From Climacteris rufus (Eukaryota; Chordata; Aves; Passeriformes; Climacteridae): a DNA stretch of 64,000 nt. Positions 54,701 through 64,000 of the stretch are shown here, piece after piece (the stretch's first letter is position 1; each line of letters starts with the position of its first letter). The stretch spans positions 2,488,690 to 2,552,689 of the forward strand of contig VZRZ01000996.1 of assembly GCA_013398175.1 (NCBI GenBank), in the 5' to 3' direction. The translations under genes were made by a program, and so were the position numbers. The notes beneath the pieces are model-generated. The model had not been told where the DNA came from. It did not search any database and saw only the letters and a program-made list of their open reading frames with translations.

Positions 54701-57700
54701 ACTCACAGCCTGGGCCCAAGGGGAGGCAGAGCAAAACCCACACTCCATAGCTGGCTGCTGCCTGCCTATCCACAGCAGGGCAGACCTGCTCAGGGCAGGG
54801 GAAGGCTCCCCCACCCCAGGGGCTCCCCCAGAAGTTTGCTGGTTGCTGCCAGGGAGATGTCTCTGAAATAAACCCTTGTAGCAGAGCTGCCTTTCCAGAT
54901 CGTCCCCTTGAGTTTTGGCCACTGTGTTACTAGAGGGAGAGAGGATGGAGAATGGTGGGAGAGCAGTGTGTGAATGCATGGATGGCCTTCGACCAAGTCC
55001 CCACTATGAGCTGGCCACCAGATGTCTTTATACAATGAGTTGTACAGAGCAGGATAACACGGATTTGTTCTCCTAAATTTTACCTTCCCATAAAATGTAT
55101 TTGTCAAGACAGTAATTACCAAAGCCTAAACCTTCACTCCTCAAAGAGGAATGCCTGGCTCTGAGGAAGCACACAGCTCTGCATCTCAGAAGGGTGAAGG
55201 CCTCTTTCACAGACTAGTGTTTGAGCACCTAACACACCTTTTTCACATTTCCCCAACTCTGAGCAATGGAATCTGACTCCTCTCCTCAACATATCCTCTC
55301 AGCTCTTTCCAGTGATTTCTCACCCAGCCTGATCATTGTTTCTGCACTTTTTTTAGTCATCAAACTCTCTTCCTGTAACAAGGAGAACATTGTAGTGCAA
55401 CACCCCAGGCTGTCTATGAGTGCAACCTCAAGAAAAACAAAATAACTGAGTTCTTAATTAATTTTTATTTTTGTGCACATAATATGATAAAGTAGCTATC
55501 ACAGGTCATCAGAACAGTTTGCAAGGAGCAGTATATTAACCTACCTAGTTGCATATGCCCCTGAGGCACCCAGCATAACTGGGCTTTAGCTGATGGTCAC
55601 CATTATAACAGTCTTTTACATTCAGCAGTATCACTGCTTTAAAAGGCTGCATGGTGCTTTGTGGAGCAAAAAATTGATGCTTCTCATCTGTGACTCTGGT
55701 ATGGCCGATAATAGGTGTTTACTTAAAACACTTTTTCTATAGCTGTATCTTGCAAATAGCTGTTAACTGGTGAGGCTGTTAGATTAAACCTGTTTGTTCA
55801 GTAATCATAACTAGGCTGGTAAATACACATCGTGTCACTCTGTCCACAATATACTTTTCCAAGGATATCTTGCATGCTGCTGTAACCCACCTATACTTAT
55901 GTATTTTGCTATATTTTAAAGCTTACAGAAGGGAGACTACATGGTGTCTTTTGTTCTTTGCTTAGATAATATTGGGCTGCTCACACTGTGACCATAACAT
56001 TTAATCAAACAAGTAAACGTACTTCAAATGTTTTCAATTAACCTATAAATAAGGCCCATTAAACAAGTATGAGTGCTACCACCATGATTTTGTTCTCTAC
56101 CTGTGTGACAAAATAAAGAGTTTGAGCTATTATTTACATCAACAGCTGCTAATGATTCAAAGAGCCAAGAATGATATTCATGACACCAACATCCCCCAGC
56201 AATGTGTGGGGCTTTCTGGAGGCTGCTCCAGCTGTGGATTAAAAGCCTGTTCTCTCAAAATCTGTGTTACACAGGACTATAATGGTGTTGAGGAGACTCA
56301 GCTGCCTTTTGAGATGGTCTTTAAAAGGAAGGAGTGCCATTCAACCAGCAGAAAACAAATGATTGTCAAGAGTGGGCTTCTACCCAGCATGAAGAGACAA
56401 AGGTAGGAGAACAGGTTTTAAGAGTATGCTTTTTTGTATGTCCATTTTATTGAATTTTAACCTTTGTAATGATATATGGAAAGGAAGCATTCTGCTTTCT
56501 TGTTTAAAACTTCTTCAGAGTTCAACTCATTTGAACAGTTTGCCACATGTGTTTTGATTTATTTTGTTTCCACGTAATGCAAAGCCACACACTTCATGTC
56601 AGTTTGCTCCATCCTTAGGCTGAAGTTTCTAGTTTCTGTTTAAAAAAAAAATAAAAATCCATTATAGTATTTTTTTAAAAGAAAAACAGTTTTCAGGGGA
56701 AATTGTATTTCTTTAGGCTTCTATCAGTTTCTCTATCAGAAAACAACAGAGAAGTTAATAATTTTTAAATCTTAGAGGAAACTAGAGATAACATGTTAAT
56801 TCTTTTTGGTTGGCTTCACACACTGTTTTACAACTTTTGTATAATTTATTTATGTTGTTATATAGAACAAATGAAGTTCAAAATCTGTGTGACACATTTA
56901 GAACCTGAATGGGATTAAACCTTTTATTGTGATGCCCAGTATACACAGTTAAATTGGTGTTTTATTCTTTTTACTGTGAAAACTGAAATTTTGAGTTAAT
57001 GAATATCCATCTGGCTGTGATTTCTCTGCCTTGAGTGTAAATGTGCTGAAAGAAAGAATGAGAGGCAGGAAAAGAAACATGAAGAGACTAACAAAAAGTG
57101 AAAGAAAAAGTATATGAAGTGGTAATTAAAAAAAGGTAAAAAGAGCAGAGATGGTGTTAAGTATTATCAGGGAGAATAAAAAGGGAAGCAAAAAGCACCC
57201 CAAAGAGTAAATAAATATGCTCAGGTTCCACATGTCCTTTATTCCTGAGAGTGCCTTTGGGCACCTTGTCCCTGGTACTTGGGTGCCACTGCTTGGGCCT
57301 ACTTGCAAAATCCTTCTCTATAACACAGGGTATTTGTTAGTTGTAGCTGTCAGAGTTTTGCAAGCTCCTGGTTACTGTCTATATGCATTTAACTTTCAGT
57401 GTTATGGTGTGCTCGTAATAACATTTGTTTTAATATGAGAATTGGTTTTTTTTTATTGTGTTCTGTCCAGAATAACCAGAAGGAATGAAGTCCCAAAGCA
57501 AATGGATTAAAGTACTAGTGGATGAATTGCCATGTCAGTATTTTTCTGACTTAACCATTTTATACCATAATGATACTGCTACTGAATAGCATATGCTAAT
57601 GATCTTTATGTTTCACAATAGCACTATCATTCTGTTAATTAAAAGAAAAAGAGATTTTTCAGCAATAAATACTGCTTGCCAAGTTCTTAAGTACTTTCAT

Positions 57701-58620
57701 TAAATGCTTTCATAAAAAGAGAGACTTGCAAAAGGAACATGCAACTGCCTACACAAGAGGACGGCAGTATTTGTGTCCTCAGATGCAAACTAAACCTATA
57801 TTCTGAAAATGTTTCCTGTTTGTGCCTTAGCTAAAACCAGATTAACATAATAAATACTCATAACAATGCTAAACTACTAGCACTGAAAAAAAACAAAGCC
57901 TGACAGAAAAAAACCTTTGCTTATAGAGCAGGTAATATTTCAGTTTAGTCAGATTTTTCCATTTTATTTTATCAGCGAAAGGGCAGGAAAGTTTTTTTTC
58001 TCCTCTTAGATCTTTTCCTTACATCTCTATGTACAGCTTGAGCCTGCAAGGATTTTCCAGTAAAACTTGATCTGGTGAGTCAGGGTCATTTGCCTAAAAA
58101 CCAGGGCTCATAGAAACTCTTTGGTTTTGCCAGGATGCACTGCATGTCCAGTCATCACTATCAGGACGGGGCTGGAGGGGAGGTTGAGCATGGACTCCTC
58201 AGATTTAGCCTTCTGACTTGTAGATTTTAGATTTATGTATCAAAAACTAAGTTGAGGGAGCTTCAGAATTTAAAATTACTGATTTTCAAGAGCACAGAGA
58301 GATACAGGACTCCAAGCAATAATGATGGAGAAGACTAGGACTGAAAACAGAAACAGGAAATGAAAAGGGATTCTCATCTGCCCACTGGACAAGGCATAGA
58401 CCAGTGAAGACCTCTAAGAGTCACTACTGTCCTGGTGTGAGGACACCCCATTGTGCAGTTTATTTCATCAAAGTAGATTCCCATTTCAAGGAAAGTCAAA
58501 TGATAAAAGAGTCATTCTGCTAAGTGTAATTAGAAAATACTTTCATCCTTCATAAATAATGAAATGTGAATTTCCTACAAATCCAAATAATGAAGTTATT
58601 TACCATGCCCTTTTATTTTC
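45800..58620. other. Intergenic: vanin cluster to TAAR1, no gene recognised
   Basis: Almost 13 kb without a convincing gene, vanin exon or TAAR fragment on either strand, and without an evident CR1. Open frames are short and do not resemble known proteins. A GC-rich pocket at about 54,560-54,900 is open in several frames simply because of its composition. Runs such as T8 at 49,073 and A9 at 56,642 are ordinary. No tRNA or other structured RNA was recognised. Confidence 0.55.
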
Positions 58621-58643
58621 CTCTGCAGCTCTTCCTGTCTGGA

Positions 58644-58723
58644 AAATGGAAAAACAGTCATAAATGTACCATAAATGGAAGAACAGTCATAAAATGGAAA
58701 AACAGTCATAAATGTACATAAAT
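58644..58723. repeat. Short tandem repeat upstream of TAAR1
   Basis: 'aatggaaaaacagtcataaa' and close variants occur three times (58,644, 58,674, 58,692) with interspersed 'tgtacataaatg'. The repeat ends 55 bp before the chosen TAAR1 start. A pyrimidine-rich acceptor-like 'ttttattttcctctgcag' (about 58,611-58,628) lies just before it and could be the acceptor of the exon carrying the CDS. Confidence 0.65.
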
Positions 58724-58777
58724 GCATTAGGAAAAACCTGTGCTGCATACCCATGTGGATTTGAGACCCCAGTAAGG

Positions 58778-59779
58778 ATGCAATTGTGCTGTGAATCCAT
58801 CAATGGCTCTTGCATAAGGAGCAGCTGGTCAAACAGCATCCGTGCTTCCATGTATATCTTCATGGTTTGCATTATTCTGGCCACAGTGGTTGGAAATTTG
58901 ACAGTTATCATTTCAATATCACATTTCAAGCAGCTACATACACCCACTAATTTCCTGATACTTTCAATGGCTACAGTAGACTTCCTGCTGGGATTCTTCA
59001 TCATGCCTTGCAGTATGGTGCGCTCTGTTGAGCACTGTTGGTATTTTGGGGAGTTCTTCTGCAAGATCCACACGAGCATGGACATTATGTTGAGCACAGC
59101 TTCTATCTTCCATCTTTCCTTCATATCCATTGACCGTTACTATGCTGTGTGTGACCCTTTAAGATACAAGTCAAAGATAAATACTTTTGTTATTGTGGTC
59201 ATGGTGGTCATAAGCTGGATGGTCCCTGCTGCTTTTGCTTTTGGGATGATCTTTCTAGACCTAAACTTGAGGGGGGCAGAAAAAGTTTATAATCACATCC
59301 ACTGTGCAGGAGGATGCTTCCTCATTTTTAGTGAAACTTCAGGTGTTGTGGCCTCCATAGTGTCTTTTTACATCCCCGGATTTGTCATGCTGTACATCTA
59401 TAGGAAAATATACTCTGTAGCAAAGAAGCAGGCAAGATCCATCGATGCAATTAGCAAAAGAAAGATGCAATTTGAAATGAAGAACCACATCTCATTCTGC
59501 AGAGAAAGGAAAGCTGCTAAAACCTTAGGCACAATAATGGGAGTGTTTCTCATCTGCTGGACTCCATTCTTCTTCTTTACAGCTACAAATCCATTTATGA
59601 ATTACGTGATACCTCCTATTCTCATTGATGCTTTGGTTTGGTTTGGCTATTTAAATTCTACACTTAATCCTATTGTTTATGCATTTTTTTACTTGTGGTT
59701 TCGCAGGGCATTAAAGATTATCCTGTTGGGAAAAGTTTTTCAACAGGACTCTTCCAGGACTCATTTGTTTTCAGATTAA
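58778..59779 (+). CDS. TAAR1: TAAR1, trace amine-associated receptor 1 (GPCR), single coding exon
   Basis: Class A aminergic-type GPCR that senses trace amines (such as tyramine and beta-phenylethylamine) and signals mainly through Gs. 333 aa, human about 339. Seen in the protein: N-glycosylation site N9-G-S, TM1 VGN (N40), TM2 D68 in SMATVDFLLG, C95 before TM3, amine-binding D102 in HTSMDIMLSTASIF, DRY at 119-121, CWTP (W261) in TM6, and the TAAR fingerprint NPIVYAFFYLWF at 297-308. Long shared blocks such as ISISHFKQLHTPTN and HLSFISIDRYYAVCDPLRY identify TAAR1 rather than another TAAR. The start was set at 58,778 because human TAAR1 has about the same number of residues before the conserved N-terminal Cys. 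An in-frame ATG at 58,712 would add 22 unlike residues. No frameshift or missing key residue. Confidence 0.96.
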   Translation: MQLCCESINGSCIRSSWSNSIRASMYIFMVCIILATVVGNLTVIISISHFKQLHTPTNFLILSMATVDFLLGFFIMPCSMVRSVEHCWYFGEFFCKIHTSMDIMLSTASIFHLSFISIDRYYAVCDPLRYKSKINTFVIVVMVVISWMVPAAFAFGMIFLDLNLRGAEKVYNHIHCAGGCFLIFSETSGVVASIVSFYIPGFVMLYIYRKIYSVAKKQARSIDAISKRKMQFEMKNHISFCRERKAAKTLGTIMGVFLICWTPFFFFTATNPFMNYVIPPILIDALVWFGYLNSTLNPIVYAFFYLWFRRALKIILLGKVFQQDSSRTHLFSD

Positions 59780-62700
59780 TGTGCTTCAAATGGTTAGATT
59801 CATGGCTTTGAACTTTTGCCTGGAGGCTGAACTCCCAGATGTAAGAGCTGTAAAGGAAGGAAACACCTATTTGTTTACCTATTCACCAAATCAGGTTCAA
59901 GCAGATAAGCAACTATTGTGTTTACATCCTTTTTCAATCCAGGCTGGGATTTGTATGTGGTGTTTTGATTATATCTATTTATTTGCAATGCACAGAAGAG
60001 CAAGACTTCAGTTTAAAAAAAACTCAGTGCATTTTATATCACTGATCTTAATCATTAAAATCTTTTCTGATGCAACAGATTCATTTCTTGAAAAAGGTGT
60101 GTTTATATTACAATATTTGTGTTCCCTTGTTGTCCTCTAAAAAGGGAAGAAAAGCCTTTCCCTGTGAATTTCTTGACATCTATGAGTAATAACCCAAAGT
60201 TCTTTAAGTTTTGTCCTTCCCCTTCTGTATGCATGCAGAGCTCAAAACAGGCCAGTAGCCAGCCATACCAGCACACGCCATGGAGAGAAGGCGAGGCAGA
60301 GAAAAGTTGTGCTGCTCTTTCTTTTTCATTTCAACTGGTACTTGTCACTTATGAGTGTGTCACTTAAAGGCTTTGGTGCTTAATGAGATCAAGAGCACGT
60401 TTAATGAGATCAAACACAAGAAAAAATATGATATATGAAGTGAAAAGCAAAAAAGCTTAATTGCACCTGAGAATGCCAGAAAAATATGTTTTTATAAGGA
60501 ATGGTTAGATGTAAAATATTTGCCAATTTGCCTCTTAGAGAACTTTATTTTAGTTTGGACATATCATTATTTTCTCTGATGGCAATGCTGTGACAGCTTT
60601 CAAGGAAAGCATAGAGAGAATTCTGAGAAATCCCGTGGTTGAACTCAGTTGGAATATGAAGGAACAGTACTGGGAGTGGACAGGAAATGATTAGTATCTG
60701 AGAAGAGACCATGGAGAGAAACTGATGACTCTGTACTGAAGTGAGAGCTATACTCGGCAGTATGTCCTCCATTTATGTTCCTTGTATAAGTGTACATCAT
60801 ATGTATATCTTGTCTTTCTTTTCTGCACTTTGTAGAGCACTGAAGCACCCTATGCTGAAAAGCTTAAAAGTTCAATGATGATATATTTCAGCAGCACAAA
60901 GTATCAGGATCTGATATTGTCTCTGTTTCATTGCCATCTTGCAAAGTTTGCTCTTCAAAATGACATAAAAAGGAACAATGAAACATCTACCACATCAGCA
61001 CTTCTGCTGTGGGTCCTCGCTAATGACAATATGGCTACTTTAATACTTAATCTCACGAAAATAAAGCAAGATAATTTTTTAAATCCCTTTCTGATAAACA
61101 ATGGGTAATTATCTTCTTCTTTTATCTCCAGTGAGTCTTGCCCTGATGCGGTTAATATTCTCACACTCAGTGTTACCTGCTGAAAAAAAATGTATGATCA
61201 CTTGGACACTTTGATCTCACTTGAAGTGCTGCCAGCTTATACCTCCTTTCTTCTGGTGGTATTTTAGATTGAAGGAAAGATAGATCCTCTATGACAAGTG
61301 TTGCCCATCTAACGCATTTTAAAGTATATTTAGTAAGGTCAGCAAATAGTAACTTAGTCCCTTCAGGAAATCAATGAAGGTGTTTCTTTACCCTCACCCT
61401 GATATCCCTGTCTATCTCCCTGAAAATCTGGAAATGTTACTGTGTTTCCAAAGAATTCCAGCTCTAGAAGAGTTTACAGTTGGTCATTCTCTTTTCATAT
61501 CTTGTTCTGACATCTCTCAGATATTGTTTTCTGGTTGCAGGAGGAGTTTGTGAGTAAACACAATCCTAACTTGCTTGCAGGCCAGACCGTAGTTCAAACA
61601 GAGTATGTCCCTGCAATCTACACCTAGACCCTAGAACAAAGCTAATTCTTACAAAGCCATAGAAACTAGAGCCACACTCCTGAAGTAAGAAAAATTGTGG
61701 ATAAAGACAGTCTAATGGGTGGAGCAAGAGCCATGCATGCAAGTAAAGCAATCTGCAAAGCAGACCTTCAGCCATTTCGAGGAAAGCAGGCCTCCACCCT
61801 GTGTAATGCTTACTTGGAAAAGCAAACACTGTAACTCTCAGCACCCCAATTCCTCCTTCTTCCTCCAAGGTTTTATTGCTGAGCACAGCTCTGTATGCTG
61901 CAGATTATCCCTCTGGTCAGCTGGGTTCTGCTCCGATGTTCCAGCTGTGCCCTCTCCCAACCCCCTGTGTGCCCCCAGGCTACTCAAGGAGAAGGCCTTA
62001 AAACTGTGTAAGCACTGCTCAGTCTTAGAGTCTTAGCTAAAATGGGTGTCGCAGGTGTGTTATCAACATTGCTTTCAACACAAATCCAAAACATAACACT
62101 ACACAAACTACTGTAAAGAAAATTAACCCTATCCCAGCCAAAACCAGTAGAGAGAGCATCCAAACATTGTGGCTGCACAAGATCACCATAAGCTATTTAG
62201 TGTAAATGGAAATAGCAAAAGAAATTTTCAGTGTATGGATCAACAACTCTGTGGCAAGCTAGTTTAACCAAGCTGTCACCAGTATTTATTCTCTGTAGAA
62301 TTAAGAAGGAGTTTCCACAAACAGATTGCTGATGACCTTCACCTATACCTAGAAGGCCATCTTCCTTGTTCTTAATTACCTAAAATATAAGCCAGCTTTG
62401 TGCATGGCCTAACTCAGAGAGTTTCAGAAATAACTTTTTCCTCTGGTGTCCTATTACCTAAACATGACACTTTCCTAAAGAACCTCCTTGACTTCTATTT
62501 ACAGAGAGCCTTCTCTAGCAGAGCAACTGTAATGAAGTCCCAGGTTACTTTCTCTCATTAGCTCTAATCACAGACAGCACAAAGCTATTTCTCACTGTGA
62601 GGGTGATGTGCAAATGAGATGTGTTAATGAGGCCACAGGGACTCTATTTGAACCCAAAACGTGGGTAAATTAGGAAAGCACAAAAAAAAAGCCTCGTGCT

Positions 62701-63640
62701 GTTGTCCAATCAGATTATGAGTTATGTCTAGTGAAGCAGAATATACCTTACTGCAATGTTAAAGTATCATAATGCAAATGAAGTGCAAAGGGTATTGTCA
62801 AATTCCTTATCAACACATTTAATTAGTGACCTTATTAAACACTTCCCAGATGTCTACCTTTTGCAAAACAAATTATTCCCCTATGGGTGATTTCATATGT
62901 TTTAACTTCCCTGAAAACTTGCAATTTGCAATTGCAAAAGCAATTACTGCAGCATAATGAAAGGCTCTGTATCACCAATAAAGTCATATCTGTTCATTTT
63001 TCCACCAGTGAGGACGATTTGCAATGTCACCTTCCTCTCACGGTTTGTACAAAAATGACAGCAAGTTTCAGAGTCCTGAACTGCTGCCTGTATCCTGCCT
63101 TAGTGCCTCTTGTTTCCGTGTAGCACCTCATGCATGGTGGTGCCAAATATCATGGTCTCTCCGATACCGGATGCAGGAGGATGAGAAAAGAGGAGGAACA
63201 CCAGCTGTCCAAGTAGGACCTTTCTAGAAACCTCACAAAGTAAAGTGTCACTCCAAAACAGCATATTTTAAACTCCTAGATAAAAAAATACATTAGTGCC
63301 ATGGTCAAACAGAAAAATTGAGCTGTCAAAATGTGTAAATATTGCAGAATGTATGACTTTCCTTAAATCATTAACTCATCTAGGTTGCACACACTGTGCA
63401 CTCTACAATGCATTAATGTCCATTCAACAAGGGAGAAAATACTGGATGTAGTCATACATAATGTTCTACAGAAGTCTTTTACTTCTTAAGATTTTCTGAT
63501 CATCTTCGTTACCTACAACACTACTTCCACACCACTGCATTTAAAGGCTTAATTCAGAAAAAGACTATGTCTACCTACAAGCATTTTTTGACTAATCTGT
63601 TTTCATTAGACATAGACTAAAGTTTATAAACTTCTATGGT
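59780..63640. other. TAAR1 3' flank and intergenic sequence
   Basis: No second TAAR or other gene recognised. The TAAR1 3'UTR probably occupies the first part; a possible AATAAA is at about 61,070. The remaining sequence is AT-rich with only short, unconvincing open frames. Confidence 0.5.
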
Positions 63641-63645
63641 GAAAT

Positions 63646-63965
63646 GACTGGCCTGGTAGATGAGGGGAGAGCAGTGTTATTGCCTACCTAGACTTCAGTA
63701 GGGTTTTCAACACTGTCTCTCCTAAGATTTTCACAAAGATGGCAATGAAGCATAGGCTGGATGAAAAGATTGTGAAGTGGACTGAAAATTGGCCAGGCCC
63801 AGAGGGTGCTGATCATTGGCACAAAGTCTAGTTGGAGGCCAGCAACTTGTGGTGTACTGTAAGGATTAACACTAGGTCCAATCCTGTTCAACATCTTCAT
63901 TAATGATCAGGATGATGGGGCAGAATGCCTCCTTTCAACCTCAACCATTCTGTGATTCTATGACA
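63646..63965 (+). mobile_element. CR1 LINE fragment (reverse-transcriptase region joined to 3' tip)
   Basis: The + strand encodes CR1 RT pieces: YLDFSRVFNTVSPKIF, then VKWTENWPGPEG, then LTLGPILFNIFINDQDDGAE, with an in-frame stop between them. It then jumps directly to the CR1 3' end 'caaccattctgtgattctat'. The jump implies a large internal deletion. It reaches close to the window edge. Confidence 0.9.
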
Positions 63966-64000
63966 TTTAATTCCCATAACATTTACTGAGTCTTGCATAA

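Noticed and set aside
54560..55122. Several long overlapping frames on both strands
   Set aside because: GC-rich composition lowers stop frequency; the peptides look like translated non-coding sequence. An AATAAA at about 54,867 raised the idea of an LTR, but no ends or TATA box were found.
56122..56406. 94-codon + strand frame with several Cys residues
   Set aside because: Begins at a non-ATG codon, matches no family I know and shows no splice or promoter context; treated as chance.
58712..58777. Upstream in-frame ATG extension of TAAR1
   Set aside because: The 22 extra residues partly come from a tandem repeat and have no TAAR1 counterpart.

Overview
The window looks like a piece of a bird genome. 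It has spliced vertebrate genes with fairly short introns, several CR1-type LINE fragments (the dominant avian retroposon), and the gene order SLC18B1 - vanin (VNN) cluster - TAAR1. All genes lie on the + strand. The same order and relative orientation is known from human chromosome 6q23, so this is a conserved syntenic block. The species was not identified.

Layout. (1) 1-15,400: SLC18B1, a vesicular polyamine transporter of the major facilitator superfamily. Thirteen coding exons (exons 2-14) are visible; the start codon lies upstream of the window. Its introns hold a CR1 3' fragment, a possible LTR remnant and a near-perfect 37-bp-armed hairpin. (2) 16,062-16,287: a direct duplication around a single N, probably an assembly join. 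(3) 17,236-45,289: a tandem cluster of pantetheinase (vanin) genes. Copy 1 (17,236-22,698) has a frameshifting 8-bp tandem duplication in exon 5. Copy 2 (26,060-34,576) and copy 3 (39,466-45,289) are intact, each with seven exons. A decayed exon-1-plus-promoter remnant of the copy-1 type sits at 37,933-38,517. (4) 45,300-58,640: a long intergenic interval with no recognisable gene. (5) 58,778-59,779: TAAR1, an intronless-CDS trace-amine GPCR. (6) 59,780-64,000: intergenic, ending in a CR1 reverse-transcriptase fragment.

The biology of interest is in the vanin cluster. Vanins hydrolyse pantetheine to cysteamine and pantothenate. All three copies keep the Glu/Lys/Cys nitrilase triad, and all three end without the hydrophobic GPI signal of mammalian VNN1. 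Several signs point to recurrent gene conversion. Copies 2 and 3 share a 219-bp identical tract inside exon 4 with diverged sequence on both sides within the same exon. Exon 6 is almost identical in all three copies. Copy 3 has copy-2-like exons 1-4 but a strongly different exon 5. Copy 1 intron 4 contains what looks like an alternative terminal exon: branch point, pyrimidine tract, AG in the correct phase, a 36-codon tail ending in a hydrophobic segment resembling a GPI signal, a stop codon, then AATAAA. If used, it would give a short, membrane-anchored nitrilase-domain isoform that bypasses the exon-5 frameshift.

All gene models were built by eye from splice sites, reading phase and recalled family sequences. 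No alignment or database search was run.
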